Shown here: one piece after another, positions 26,365 to 35,784 of the stretch | Layout of the letters: every line of letters starts with the position of its first letter | Position numbering within the stretch: position 1 is the first letter of the stretch | DNA from: Nitratireductor sp. | GTDB taxonomy: Bacteria > Pseudomonadota > Alphaproteobacteria > Rhizobiales > Rhizobiaceae | Assembly: GCF_017794765.1 (NCBI RefSeq) | Contig: NZ_CP051236.1 | Location: 3,512,310 to 3,576,309 of the forward strand | Reading direction: 5' to 3' | Length of the DNA: 64,000 bases | Notes under the pieces: generated by a model | What the model saw: only the letters and a program-made list of their open reading frames with translations | Database searches by the model: none | What the model was told of the DNA's origin: nothing | Made by a program: the position numbers and the translations under genes

Positions 26365-26853
26365 GTGATGAAAAAAGCAATCATTCTCGCTTCCGCCCTG
26401 ACCGCTGCCGCCGTCACTCCGGCGCTTTCACAGGAGCGTGTCGAAGTCGGTGTCCTTGACTGCGTCATCGAAGGCGGAGCCGGCGTGGTGATCGCCTCCT
26501 CCCAGGAACTGGCCTGCACCTTCGAGCCGGCTGATGATAGCCGTCCGCCCGAGACCTATGTTGGTGTCGTGAACAAGTTCGGCCTCGATGTCGGTGTCAA
26601 GGATGCCACGCAGATGCAGTGGCTGGTCATGGCTCCCACAGCTGATGCCTATGCTCCAGGCGCGCTTGAAGGTGACTATGCCGGTGTGAGCGCGGAAGTG
26701 GCAGCCGGACTTGGCGCTGGCGCGAACATTCTCGTTACGCAGGACAGCCAGAGCCTGATGCTTCAGCCCGTGAGCCTTGAAGGCAAGACGGGCATCAATG
26801 TCGCGCTGGGCGTGAGCGAATTTCAGCTACGCTCAACCTCTGCTGCCGAGTGA
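26365..26853 (+). CDS. DUF992 secreted protein
   Basis: A Sec signal peptide (residues 1-22, cleavage after PALSQ) precedes a domain of about 140 residues typical of DUF992 (VEVGVLDCVIEGGAG, CTFEP, YVGVVNKFGLDVG, LQPVSLEGKTGINVALGV). Two cysteines, in VLDCVIE and LACTFE, could form a disulphide. These periplasmic proteins are widespread in rhizobia and have no known role. Two ATG codons are adjacent (26365 and 26368), preceded by AAGGAG. Confidence 0.88.
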   Translation: MMKKAIILASALTAAAVTPALSQERVEVGVLDCVIEGGAGVVIASSQELACTFEPADDSRPPETYVGVVNKFGLDVGVKDATQMQWLVMAPTADAYAPGALEGDYAGVSAEVAAGLGAGANILVTQDSQSLMLQPVSLEGKTGINVALGVSEFQLRSTSAAE

Positions 26854-26877
26854 TAATCCCCTGCCCCACCCGGCAAC

Positions 26878-26907
26878 AAAAAAGCCCGGCTTCGCGCCGG
26901 GCTTTTT
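26878..26907. terminator. Bidirectional intrinsic terminator between DUF992 and pntB
   Basis: AAAAAGCCCGGC (26879-26890) and GCCGGGCTTTTT (26896-26907) form a perfect stem with A and T tails on the two sides, so it works for both convergent transcripts. Confidence 0.92.
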
Positions 26908-26929
26908 CTCTGATGCCAGTTCTTTGCTG

Positions 26930-28327
26930 TCAGTGATCCATCGCCTTAACGATGTCTTCTGTCATCTTCTTGGCGTCGCCGAGCAGCATCATCGTCCCGT
27001 CCTTATAGAACAGGGTGTTGTCGATGCCGGCATAGCCGGAGCCAAGCGAACGCTTGACGAAGAGGCAGGTGCGCGCCTTGTCCACATCGAGGATGGGCAT
27101 GCCATAGATCGGCGAGGACTTGTCGTCGCGGGCTGCCGGATTGGTGACGTCGTTGGCACCGATGACATAGGCCACATCGGCCTGGGCGAACTCGGAGTTG
27201 ATGTCTTCGAGCTCGAACACCTCGTCATAGGGCACCTGCGCCTCGGCAAGCAGCACATTCATGTGGCCGGGCATACGGCCTGCGACCGGGTGAATGGCGT
27301 ATTTCACCTCGACGCCTGCTTCCTTCAGCTTGTCGGCCAGTTCACGCAGCGCATGCTGCGCCTGCGCGACCGCCATGCCATAGCCCGGCACGATGATGAC
27401 CTTCTGCGCATTCGCCATCAGATAGGCGGCATCGTCGGCAGAGCCCTGCTTGACCGTGCGGTCGATCCCGTCATCGGCGGCAGCCGCCGTCTCGCCGCCG
27501 AAGCCGCCGAGAATGACCGAGATGAAGGACCGGTTCATGCCCTTGCACATGATGTAGGACAGGATCGCACCGGAAGAGCCCACCAGCGCGCCGGTGATGA
27601 TGAGCGCGAGATTGCCGAGTGTGAAGCCGATACCGGCTGCAGCCCAGCCCGAATAGGAGTTGAGCATCGACACGACAACCGGCATGTCCGCGCCACCGAT
27701 CGGGATGATGATGAGCACACCGAGCACCAGGGAGGCGGCAACGATAAGCCAGAAGATCGTGGTGCTCTGCGTGGTGACGAGCAGCACGATCATGACGACC
27801 AGCGCAATGGCAAGGCCCGCATTCACCACATGGCGCATGGGCAGCATGATCGGCTTGCCGGACATGCGCCCATCAAGCTTCAGGAAGGCGATGATGGAGC
27901 CGGTAAAGGTGATCGCGCCAATGGCGACACCGAGCGACATCTCGACCAGAGCCTGGGCGTGGATCGCACCCAGTTCGCCGATGCCGAAGCTTTCAGGCGA
28001 ATAGAGTGCGGCGGCCGCAACCATGACGGCCGCGAGGCCGACCAGAGAGTGAAAGGCGGCCACGAGCTGCGGCATGGCAGTCATTGCGATGCGCTTCGCG
28101 ATCACCGCGCCGATGCCACCGCCAATGGCGATGCCAAGAACGATGAGGACAAAACCGCCAAAGGAGGGCGTTGCGTAGAGCAGCGTGGTGCCGATGGCGA
28201 TGGCCATGCCGACCATGCCGTAGACATTGCCCTGACGGCTGGTTGTGGGATGCGACAGGCCCCTCAGCGCGAGGATGAAGAGAATGCCGGAAACGAGGTA
28301 GAGGAAGGATGCAAGATTGGCGCTCAC
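26930..28327 (-). CDS. pntB: NAD(P) transhydrogenase, beta subunit
   Basis: The 465-residue inner-membrane subunit has about nine membrane segments in its first 270 residues. The NADP(H)-binding domain III follows (VIIVPGYGMAVAQAQHA, VKYAIHPVAGRMPGHMNVLLAEA, YVIGANDVTNPAA). The enzyme couples proton entry to reduction of NADP+ by NADH. It starts at GTG 28327, one base after the pntAB stop. The proton-channel residues of domain II were not checked individually. Confidence 0.95.
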   Translation of the reverse strand: MSANLASFLYLVSGILFILALRGLSHPTTSRQGNVYGMVGMAIAIGTTLLYATPSFGGFVLIVLGIAIGGGIGAVIAKRIAMTAMPQLVAAFHSLVGLAAVMVAAAALYSPESFGIGELGAIHAQALVEMSLGVAIGAITFTGSIIAFLKLDGRMSGKPIMLPMRHVVNAGLAIALVVMIVLLVTTQSTTIFWLIVAASLVLGVLIIIPIGGADMPVVVSMLNSYSGWAAAGIGFTLGNLALIITGALVGSSGAILSYIMCKGMNRSFISVILGGFGGETAAAADDGIDRTVKQGSADDAAYLMANAQKVIIVPGYGMAVAQAQHALRELADKLKEAGVEVKYAIHPVAGRMPGHMNVLLAEAQVPYDEVFELEDINSEFAQADVAYVIGANDVTNPAARDDKSSPIYGMPILDVDKARTCLFVKRSLGSGYAGIDNTLFYKDGTMMLLGDAKKMTEDIVKAMDH

Positions 28328-28328
28328 G

Positions 28329-28754
28329 TCACTTGTCCTTCTTCTTGTACATGGCAAGCATGCGGCTGGTCACAAGGAAGCCGCCGAAGATGTTCACCGA
28401 CGCGAGGATGAGCGCGATGAAGCCGAAGCCGGTGGCAAGGCCGGAAGCGGAGATGCCCACGGCTAGAAGTGCGCCGACGACGATCACGGAGGAGATCGCG
28501 TTGGTGACCGACATGAGCGGCGTATGCAGCGCCGGCGTCACCGACCACACAACATAATAACCGACGAAGATCGCCAGCACGAAAATGGCGAAGCGGAAGA
28601 CAAACGGGTCGATCGCCCCACCGGATGCGCCATGCGCAAGCGCGCTGGCGGCATCGGCGACTTCGGCCGCCTGCATGCCTTCAATGGCGGCGCGAACGCT
28701 CGCCGCGGCGCTGTCGAGCTGGTCGAGCGCCTTTTCTAGTGCGGTTGGTTCCAT
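28329..28754 (-). CDS. pntAB: NAD(P) transhydrogenase, alpha subunit part 2
   Basis: The 141-residue membrane subunit corresponds to the C-terminal domain II of E. coli PntA, split here into its own gene as in Rhodospirillum. An N-terminal helix (residues about 1-45) leads into three to four membrane segments ([31 protein letters not shown]). The start overlaps the pntAA stop and the gene is co-transcribed with pntAA and pntB. Confidence 0.94.
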   Translation of the reverse strand: MEPTALEKALDQLDSAAASVRAAIEGMQAAEVADAASALAHGASGGAIDPFVFRFAIFVLAIFVGYYVVWSVTPALHTPLMSVTNAISSVIVVGALLAVGISASGLATGFGFIALILASVNIFGGFLVTSRMLAMYKKKDK

Positions 28755-30085
28755 CAGGATTCTCCCCCCGATCTGGTTGCGGCAGGCTTATCGGCGGCGC
28801 TGGACGTAGCAGCCGGCTTTCCTGCCGTTTTCTTCGTCGCTGCGGAGCCGCTCGCAGCCTTGGCTGCGGGCTTGCGCGCGGGCGCCTTGCGGGCTGGCGC
28901 CTTTTTTGGCGCGGCGGCCTTGGCAGCAGGCTTTGCGATAGCAGGCTTTGCGGTGTCGACGAAATTGGGATGCACGACCTTGCCGTCATGGGTGAGCATG
29001 GTAGCCTTCACCAACTCGTCCTCCATATCGACGGCAAGCACCTTCTTTTCCTTGTCGACCATGGTCTCCAGGAAGGTGTAGAGGTTTTTCGCATATAGAA
29101 GCGACGCGGATGCGGCCACCCGGCCCGGCACATTGAGATGGCCGATAATCTTCACGCCATTGGCCGTTGAGACGACCTCTCCAGCCTTCGCGCCTTCCAC
29201 ATTGCCACCGCGCTCGACCGCGAGATCGACAATGATGGAGCCAGGTTTCATGGACTTGACCATGGCAGCGCTGACAAGGCGCGGCGCAGGCCGGCCCGGA
29301 ATAAGCGCCGTGGTGATGACGATGTCCTGCTTGGCAATGTGATCGGCGACGAGTTCGGCCTGGGCTTTCTTCTCTTCGTCGGTCAGCTCGCGGGCATAAC
29401 CGCCCTCACCCGAAGCATCTTTCAACGCTTCGGTCATGATGAACTTCGCACCAAGCGACTGCACCTGCTCGCCCGCTGCCGCACGAACATCGGTGGCGGT
29501 GACGACTGCACCCAGACGGCGCGCGGTGGCGATGGCCTGAAGCCCGGCCACGCCGGCACCCATGACGAACACTTTGGCGGCGGGGACCGTGCCGGCGGCG
29601 GTCATCATCATCGGCAGCGCGCGATCATATTCGGCGGCGGCGTCGATGACGGCGCGGTAACCGGCAAGGTTTGCCTGCGAGGACAGGACATCCATGGACT
29701 GGGCGCGCGTGATGCGTGGCATGAACTCCATGGCAAACGCCGTGACGCCCGCCGATGCCATCGCGGCGACGTCACCCTCATTGCCGTATGGATCCATGGA
29801 GGCGAGGACCAGCGCGCCCTTCTTATAGGTCTTGACCTCGGCAGGTGTCGGGCGGCGCAGCTTCAAAACCACATCGGCCTTGCCGGCGTCAGAAGCCTTG
29901 CCAATCTTCGCGCCCGCTTTTTCGAACTCGGCATCGACAATTCGCGATTGTTCGCCTGCGTTTTTCTCGACGATCACGTCGAAACCCAGCCCCACAAATC
30001 GCTTGACCGTTTCCGGAGAGACCGCAACACGACCTTCCGTCACGTCAATTTCTTTAGGCACAAATATGCTTTGTCCCACCGTCAT
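28754..30085 (-). CDS. pntAA: NAD(P) transhydrogenase, alpha subunit part 1, with Ala/Lys/Pro-rich C-terminal tail
   Basis: Domain I of the transhydrogenase binds NAD(H): [19 protein letters not shown] at the N-terminus, [19 protein letters not shown] as nucleotide-binding loop, and the RQD-like region with AYAREL further on. At 443 residues it exceeds the usual length of about 375-385. The extra 65 residues after [11 protein letters not shown] are a low-complexity tail with [13 protein letters not shown] units like histone H1 or AlgP repeats. The tail sits where the linker to domain II would be in fused PntA. ATG 30085 matches family N-termini. Confidence 0.93.
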   Translation of the reverse strand: MTVGQSIFVPKEIDVTEGRVAVSPETVKRFVGLGFDVIVEKNAGEQSRIVDAEFEKAGAKIGKASDAGKADVVLKLRRPTPAEVKTYKKGALVLASMDPYGNEGDVAAMASAGVTAFAMEFMPRITRAQSMDVLSSQANLAGYRAVIDAAAEYDRALPMMMTAAGTVPAAKVFVMGAGVAGLQAIATARRLGAVVTATDVRAAAGEQVQSLGAKFIMTEALKDASGEGGYARELTDEEKKAQAELVADHIAKQDIVITTALIPGRPAPRLVSAAMVKSMKPGSIIVDLAVERGGNVEGAKAGEVVSTANGVKIIGHLNVPGRVAASASLLYAKNLYTFLETMVDKEKKVLAVDMEDELVKATMLTHDGKVVHPNFVDTAKPAIAKPAAKAAAPKKAPARKAPARKPAAKAASGSAATKKTAGKPAATSSAADKPAATRSGGES

Positions 30086-30165
30086 ATCCTTTCGGTTGGA
30101 CCGTCCCCCCATTTCACGGAGCCGAGGGAGCGGCTCCGCACGTCACATCGCGGCAAGTGGCGCGG

Positions 30166-30393
30166 CTAGCGCAGCAGCCAGGCGCCGATCACCGAGATCA
30201 GAATGAAGAGAACGGTGCTGGAGAAAAAACCAGCGGAGGTGAAGAAACCAAACGCCATTGCCACCAGAATGGCGACAACCACCAGGCTCGAATATTTGAT
30301 GACGGCCAGGAAGAGATCGTAGGTCTTCTCGTGTTCGGCGTAGTCCATTTCCGCGCCCGTTTCAGCCGGTCCGGCCGGCAAATTCTCTGCCAT
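30166..30393 (-). CDS. aa3-type cytochrome c oxidase subunit IV
   Basis: This 75-residue single-pass protein has the hallmark MDYAEHEKTYDLFLAVIKYSS amphipathic segment followed by a membrane helix pair (VVVAILVAMAFGFF, FILISVIGAWLL). It is the bacterial subunit IV that accompanies aa3 oxidase in Paracoccus and rhizobia. Only the ATG at 30393 matches the family. It lies about 80 bases upstream of pntAA on the same strand, a common arrangement in this order. Confidence 0.88.
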   Translation of the reverse strand: MAENLPAGPAETGAEMDYAEHEKTYDLFLAVIKYSSLVVVAILVAMAFGFFTSAGFFSSTVLFILISVIGAWLLR

Positions 30394-30605
30394 CTCAAAA
30401 CCCCATGGGAATAGAATTGGTCTTGGGAGATAGCGAAAAGATGGCGGAAGGGCAATGGGAGGATTGCCGCATGAACAATCCAATGCGCTTTGAGGCGCCA
30501 TAAGAGAACCGATTTCACGGAAACGGTACGGAATGTGGAAAAATCAGCGCTCCGGGCATGAAATGGCGGACTACTGTTTCGTCATCGCAAACGGCATATG
30601 GTGAA

Positions 30606-31439
30606 TCACGAGAGCCAGCGCTTGCGTCGCTTGTAGTGTTTCACATTCCGGAAGGAGCGACGACCCTCGCCACCGACACCGAGATAGAATTCCTTCACGT
30701 CCTCGTTCTCGCGCAGCGCCCTGGCCTCGCCATCGAGCACGACACGGCCCGATTCCAGAATATAGCCATACTTGGCATAGCGCAGCGCCACATTGGTGTT
30801 CTGCTCGGCCAGAAGGAAAGAGACGCCCTGCTCCTCATTGAGCTTTCTGACGATCTCGAAGATTTCTTCGACCAGTTGAGGCGCGAGTCCCATGGAAGGC
30901 TCATCGAGCAGGATCATCTTCGGGCGCGACATGAGCGCCCGGCCAATCGCCGTCATCTGCTGCTCGCCGCCTGAGGTGTAGCCGGCCTGCGAGTTGCGCC
31001 GTTCTTTCAGGCGCGGGAAATAGGTGTAGACCAGATCGAGATCCTCGCGGATAGCCGCCTGCCCGTCGCGCCGGGTAAACGCGCCCGTAAGCAGATTGTC
31101 CTCCACCGAGAGATGGCCAAAACAGTGCCGCCCCTCCATGACCTGGATGCAGCCCCGCCGCACAAGATCGTTCGGCGAAAGGTTCTGGACTTCGGCACCA
31201 CCGAACAGGATCGAGCCCTTGGTCACCTCGCCGCGCTCCGCATGCAGCAGGTTGGAGATGGCCTTGAGCGTTGTGGTCTTGCCCGCTCCATTCGCACCGA
31301 GCAAGGCGGTGATCCCACCACGCGGAACCGAGAGGGAAACCCCTTTCAGCACCAGTATGACGTGATCGTAGATGACCTCGATATTGTTGACTTCGAGGAT
31401 CTGTTCATCGGCCTGTGGCGCGGGAGCTGGTGTCGTCAT
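30606..31439 (-). CDS. HAAT-family ABC transporter ATP-binding protein (LivF type)
   Basis: The 277-residue ATPase has Walker A GANGAGKTTT, signature SGGEQQMTAIGRAL, Walker B MILLDEPSMGL and a late switch histidine region. It is the last gene of the ligase-livG-livH-livM-binding protein-livF operon and pairs with the LivG-type ATPase. A 10-bp hairpin stands in the gap before it. It is slightly longer than standard LivF at the C-terminus (basic tail RNVKHYKRRKRW). Confidence 0.92.
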   Translation of the reverse strand: MTTPAPAPQADEQILEVNNIEVIYDHVILVLKGVSLSVPRGGITALLGANGAGKTTTLKAISNLLHAERGEVTKGSILFGGAEVQNLSPNDLVRRGCIQVMEGRHCFGHLSVEDNLLTGAFTRRDGQAAIREDLDLVYTYFPRLKERRNSQAGYTSGGEQQMTAIGRALMSRPKMILLDEPSMGLAPQLVEEIFEIVRKLNEEQGVSFLLAEQNTNVALRYAKYGYILESGRVVLDGEARALRENEDVKEFYLGVGGEGRRSFRNVKHYKRRKRWLS

Positions 31440-31466
31440 GCCGTCGGTTCCCATTTTATGGAAATG

Positions 31467-31493
31467 CTGCTCCCCGCTGGAGACGGGGAGCAG
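31467..31493 (-). terminator. Intercistronic hairpin between the binding-protein gene and livF
   Basis: CTGCTCCCCG (31467-31476) pairs perfectly with CGGGGAGCAG (31484-31493) around seven bases. It follows the binding-protein stop and lacks a T run. Such hairpins usually protect the upstream message and raise binding-protein yield relative to the ATPase. Confidence 0.55.
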
Positions 31494-31508
31494 TGGGGCG
31501 TCAAGTGC

Positions 31509-32828
31509 CTACATGCTGCACTCTTCATTGACCGGCCAGGGCGCGTTGGCTTCCGCATATTCCTTGGCCTTTTCAGCTTCCAGTTTTTCGATCTCGGCAC
31601 GGTCGGGTGTCAGAAGGTCCGACGCCTTGACGAATTTCGCGCCGTCCCATTGAAGCATCCAGCCGCCACCATGGCCGGTGTGATCGGCGCATGACGTGCT
31701 GAAGGGAACGAGCATGCCTTCGGCGCCGAGTTCCTTCAGCCGGGCTTCATCGAGATTGATGTTTTCCAGCCCCCAGCGCAGTTGCTCCGGGCTGGGATTG
31801 CGCACATCGAACTCTTCCTGCGCAGCCTTGATGCCCTCGACCAGTATGACGGAGATCATGAGACCGCGCTGATAGAACACGGAATCGAACTCGCCTTCAC
31901 CCTGATTGATCTGCGACTTGCCGGCATCGACGACATATTTCTTGATGTCGGCCATAAGCGGAGCCTCGGAATTGGGCACGCTCCAGGAGATCGAGCGGTA
32001 GCCCTTGCCCTGATCGCCGACCAGTTTGAGGTCGCCGTCATGACCGGACCACCAAACACCGACGAACTGGTCCATCGGATATTTGGTCTTTACCGCTTCG
32101 GTGATGGCGCCGGCGTTCATGGCACCCCAGCCCCACATCACCACGAAATCGGGACGCTCACGGCGGATCTGCAACCACTGCGCGGACTGGTTCTGCATTT
32201 CCGTCAGACCGACCGGGATGGGAACCAGGTTGAAGCCATGCTTCTCGGCCAGAACCTCAAGCAGAGGCAGAGGCTCCTTGCCGAACGGATGATCGAGATG
32301 CAGGAAGGCGATTTTCTTGTCTTTCAGACTGTCGAGATTGCCGTCCGAAATGTTTTTCAGGATCATCGACGCGCCATCCCAGTAGGATGACGGCGGGTTG
32401 TAGGCCCACTGGAATACCTTGCCATCGGCCATGGGCGAGAAGCCATAGCCGGGCGCGAGGATCGGGATCTTGTCGACATTCGACTTGGGCAGGACCTGCA
32501 GTGTGATGCCGGTCGACCAGGGCTGCGTGACCACGGCGCGTGCCTTGGTTTTTTCGTAACACTCGACACCTTTCTCGGTGTTGTAGCCGGTTTCGCACTC
32601 GTCATATTCGAGTTTGACGCCGTTCAGCCCGCCATCGCGCTCGTTTAACAGCGTGATGTAATCGCGCTGGCCATTCATGAGCGGTGTACCGGTGGCCGCG
32701 AAGGGGCCGGTGCGGTAGGCCAGGTTCGGAATGTAGATGGCCTCGTCCTGCGCAGCAGCAGGGACGGCGACGCTGGCGGCAGCAAGAAGGGCTGACGACA
32801 GGATCGCATTTCTGAGCATTCTCTTCAT
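31509..32828 (-). CDS. HAAT-family ABC transporter periplasmic substrate-binding protein
   Basis: This 439-residue type I periplasmic protein has a clear Sec signal peptide (cleavage after AVPAAAQ). A LivJ-like body begins IYIPNLAYRTGPFAATGTPLMNGQRDYI and includes DFVVMWGWGAMNAGAITEAVK. It is longer than LivJ (about 345 residues) and nearer to the aromatic or aliphatic acid binders found beside CoA ligases. GGAGAGAGT precedes ATG 32828. Ligand not determined. Confidence 0.9.
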   Translation of the reverse strand: MKRMLRNAILSSALLAAASVAVPAAAQDEAIYIPNLAYRTGPFAATGTPLMNGQRDYITLLNERDGGLNGVKLEYDECETGYNTEKGVECYEKTKARAVVTQPWSTGITLQVLPKSNVDKIPILAPGYGFSPMADGKVFQWAYNPPSSYWDGASMILKNISDGNLDSLKDKKIAFLHLDHPFGKEPLPLLEVLAEKHGFNLVPIPVGLTEMQNQSAQWLQIRRERPDFVVMWGWGAMNAGAITEAVKTKYPMDQFVGVWWSGHDGDLKLVGDQGKGYRSISWSVPNSEAPLMADIKKYVVDAGKSQINQGEGEFDSVFYQRGLMISVILVEGIKAAQEEFDVRNPSPEQLRWGLENINLDEARLKELGAEGMLVPFSTSCADHTGHGGGWMLQWDGAKFVKASDLLTPDRAEIEKLEAEKAKEYAEANAPWPVNEECSM

Positions 32829-32900
32829 ACTCTCTCCTCCACTTGTTCCGTTCTCCGAAAGGAAGGGGCGAACAATCCCCGTTTCAGACACCTTTTCCAC

Positions 32901-33977
32901 CTAGTGCGGAAATGGCCACAGAATGAATTTCTCGCGGATCATCGCCCAGAAGCGCGCGAGCCCGTGCGGCTCGATGATCAGAAAGGCGATGATGAGCGCA
33001 CCGATGATCATGATGTTCAAATGCTCGACCATGGCTGAATCGAGTGGAATGCCGAACGCCTGCGGCACACTGCCGATGATGACCGGCAGGGCCACGATGA
33101 GGATGGCTCCGAGAAAGTTTCCAAGGATCGAACCCAACCCGCCAATGATGGCAATGAACAACACGCGGAAAGACAAGGGGATGTCGAACAGGTTCGCCTC
33201 CGCCGCACCGCGCCACAGAAAGACGAAAAGTGCTCCGGCAATGCCCACCACATAGGATGAGACGAAGAAGGCCATGAGCTTGGAGCGCATCAGATTGATG
33301 CCGACAAGCTCTGCGGCGATGTCCATGTCGCGCACCGCCTTCCACATGCGGCCGATGCGCCCGCGCGTGATGTTGATGGCGAAGAAGGTGATCACACAAA
33401 CCACGCAAAGAACGAAGTAGTATTGCGTGATGGCCGTGGCGCGCGGACCGGCGACGGTGATGCCGAACATGTCGATATTGGGCACCTGGATCGCGCCAGA
33501 GGCGTTGTCATTGTAGAGCCATGCCCATTTCTGGAACAACCAGACGAGAAAGAACTGTGCGGCCAGCGTGGCGATGGCGAGGTAAAACCCCTTGATGCGC
33601 AGCGATGGCAGACCGAACAGCACGCCGATTGCGGCGGAGAAAAAACCCGATAGGGCAATGGCCACCACGATGTTCATCTCGGGAAAGATGGTGATGAGCT
33701 TGTAGCAGGCATAGGCGCCCACGCCCATGAAAGCCCCGGTGCCAAGCGACAATTGCCCGGCATATCCCGTCAGTATGTTGAGGCCGAGGGCTGCCAGCGA
33801 ATAGATCAATACCGGGATCAACAACGCGCGGAACGTGAACTCGCTCGCCGTGAGCGGGAAGATGACAAACGCGATGACGAGGACGACGCCGAGCAGAAAC
33901 GCATCCTGCCGCACCGGAAACAGCGCGTGATCGGCTTCATAACTTGTCTTGAACTGGCCTGCTGTGCGGTAGAACAT
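32901..33977 (-). CDS. HAAT-family ABC transporter permease (LivM type)
   Basis: The 358-residue permease has about ten membrane segments and the LivM signature LGLNILTGYAGQLSLGTGAFMGVGAYACY, then LPSLRIKGFYLAIATLAAQFF and the EAA-like loop AVRDMDIAAELVGINLMRSKL. It pairs with the LivH-type permease, whose stop lies three bases upstream. Confidence 0.93.
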   Translation of the reverse strand: MFYRTAGQFKTSYEADHALFPVRQDAFLLGVVLVIAFVIFPLTASEFTFRALLIPVLIYSLAALGLNILTGYAGQLSLGTGAFMGVGAYACYKLITIFPEMNIVVAIALSGFFSAAIGVLFGLPSLRIKGFYLAIATLAAQFFLVWLFQKWAWLYNDNASGAIQVPNIDMFGITVAGPRATAITQYYFVLCVVCVITFFAINITRGRIGRMWKAVRDMDIAAELVGINLMRSKLMAFFVSSYVVGIAGALFVFLWRGAAEANLFDIPLSFRVLFIAIIGGLGSILGNFLGAILIVALPVIIGSVPQAFGIPLDSAMVEHLNIMIIGALIIAFLIIEPHGLARFWAMIREKFILWPFPH

Positions 33978-33980
33978 GAA

Positions 33981-34940
33981 TTATACCCGCTCAATGATTT
34001 TTTCGCCGAACAGCCCCTGCGGGCGGAAGAGAAGCACCAGCAGCGCCAGCATGTAGGCGAACCAGGCTTCGGTGTTGCCGCCAAGCAGCGGCTGGCCCCA
34101 ATAGATCTCGAAGAGCTTTTCCAGAATGCCGATGGCGAGCCCGCCGATGATCGCGCCCATGACGCTTTCCAGACCGCCGAGCATGAGCACCGGCAGCGCC
34201 TTGAAGGCGATCACCTCCAGCGCGAACGACACGCCGGCGCGCGCGCCCCAGACAATGCCTGTGGCAAGCGCGATGACACCGGCAATGAACCAGACGATCA
34301 CCCAGATGGTGGAGAGCGAAATGCCCACTGAAAGGGCAGCCTGATGGTCATCGCCCAGCGCGCGGATAGCGCGGCCGATCTTGGACTTGTTGAGGAAGAC
34401 CAGAAGCGCTGCGACCAGCACCATGGCACCGATCACCGCCGTCAGGTCTTTCTCCTCGATGGAGACGAAGCCGCCAAAAGGCTCGAACACGATGCTGCCG
34501 GTGGGGATGAAAAGCTGTTCGGTGATCATCACCTTGTTTTCGCCACCGAAGATCAGTTCGCCGAAGCCGATCAGGAAGAGTGTGATGCCGATGGTGGCCA
34601 TGAACAGGATGATGTCGGGCTGGTTGACCAGCGGCCTCAGCACCACGCGCTCGATGGTCATGGCAAGCACCAGCATTACGGCCAGCGTGAGCGGCAGGGC
34701 AAGCAGGGCCGGCACGCCTTTTTCATAGAGGCCCACCAGCGTGAGGGCGGCGAACACCACCATAATGCCCTGCGCAAAATTGAAGATGCGCGAGGATTTG
34801 TAGATCAGCACAAAGCCGAGCGCGATCAGCGCGTAGAGCACCCCTCCGACAAGCCCTTCCCAGAGCACCTGAAGCAGGAAATCGGGAGCAGCCGCCATGT
34901 CGGCGAAGGGCTTTATCAGGATGTCGTTCAAGAATTCCAT
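33981..34940 (-). CDS. HAAT-family ABC transporter permease (LivH type)
   Basis: The 319-residue permease has eight or so membrane segments, with the LivH signature GGVLYALIALGFVLIYKSSRIFNFAQG and the coupling loop GRAIRALGDDHQAALSVGI. It lies 19 bases after livG and three bases before livM in the operon. Confidence 0.93.
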   Translation of the reverse strand: MEFLNDILIKPFADMAAAPDFLLQVLWEGLVGGVLYALIALGFVLIYKSSRIFNFAQGIMVVFAALTLVGLYEKGVPALLALPLTLAVMLVLAMTIERVVLRPLVNQPDIILFMATIGITLFLIGFGELIFGGENKVMITEQLFIPTGSIVFEPFGGFVSIEEKDLTAVIGAMVLVAALLVFLNKSKIGRAIRALGDDHQAALSVGISLSTIWVIVWFIAGVIALATGIVWGARAGVSFALEVIAFKALPVLMLGGLESVMGAIIGGLAIGILEKLFEIYWGQPLLGGNTEAWFAYMLALLVLLFRPQGLFGEKIIERV

Positions 34941-34959
34941 GCGTTCCTCCCCTCGCCAC

Positions 34960-35784
34960 CTAATGCGGGACGCCCAGATAGGCGTCGATCACATCCTGAC
35001 TGTTCTTCACCTCGTCGGGCGAGCCGTCGGCAATCTTCTTGCCGTAATCGAGCACCACCACGCGGTCGGACAGGTCCATGACCACGCCCATATCGTGCTC
35101 GATCAGCGCGATGGTGGTGCCGCGCTGCTGGTTCACGTCGATGATGAAGCGACTCATGTCTTCCTTTTCCTCAAGATTCATGCCCGCCATGGGCTCATCG
35201 AGAAGAAGAAGCGTCGGCTCCATTGCAAGCGCGCGGCCAAGCTCGACGCGCTTTTGCAGGCCATAGGGCAGCTTGCCCACAGGTGTGCGGCGAATGTGCT
35301 GGATCTCCAGAAAATCGATGATCTCCTCGACCTTTTCGCGGTGTTCGATCTCTTCGCGAAGCGCCGGCCCATGCCAGAGCATCTGCCAGCCGATATTGCG
35401 CTTCATCATGACCGAGCGGCCAGCCATGATGTTGTCGAGCGTCGACATCCCCTTGAAGAGAGCGACGTTCTGGAAGGTGCGGGCGATGCCCTGCCCCACC
35501 GCCTCGTGCGGCTTCATGGAGCGGCGCTCGCGCCCGCGAAAGATGATCGTGCCCTGCTGCGGCGTGTAGAAGCCGTTGATGACGTTGAGCATGGACGTCT
35601 TGCCGGCACCGTTGGGACCGATGATGGCGCGGATCTCGCCCTTCAGAACGTTCAGCGAAATGTCAGTGATCGCCTTCACGCCGCCGAAGGAAAGCGAGAC
35701 GTTCTTCACGTCGAGAAGCACACCGCCCCTGGCGATGCCGTCGTCGGGCGCGGTGAGTTGACTGGGATCGGGGCGCGGGTTCAT
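34960..35784 (-). CDS. HAAT-family ABC transporter ATP-binding protein (LivG type)
   Basis: The 274-residue ATPase has Walker A GPNGAGKTSML, a LivG-type insertion with RTFQNVALFKGMSTLDNI, signature LPYGLQKRVELGRAL, Walker B LLLLDEPMAGM and the switch histidine in IALIEHDMGVVMDLSDR. Its start overlaps the stop of the acyl-CoA ligase gene by four bases (ATGA), binding transporter and ligase into one operon. Confidence 0.93.
   Translation of the reverse strand: MNPRPDPSQLTAPDDGIARGGVLLDVKNVSLSFGGVKAITDISLNVLKGEIRAIIGPNGAGKTSMLNVINGFYTPQQGTIIFRGRERRSMKPHEAVGQGIARTFQNVALFKGMSTLDNIMAGRSVMMKRNIGWQMLWHGPALREEIEHREKVEEIIDFLEIQHIRRTPVGKLPYGLQKRVELGRALAMEPTLLLLDEPMAGMNLEEKEDMSRFIIDVNQQRGTTIALIEHDMGVVMDLSDRVVVLDYGKKIADGSPDEVKNSQDVIDAYLGVPH

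Noticed and set aside
26924..28411. Forward 495-codon reading frame opposite pntB
   Set aside because: His/Arg/Asp-rich translation without motifs; antisense to pntB and pntAB, which match their families end to end.
30505..30530. Possible second copy of the mosaic repeat (TTTCACGGAAAC core)
   Set aside because: Only the 12-base hairpin core is shared with 17145-17156; the arms and termini are missing.
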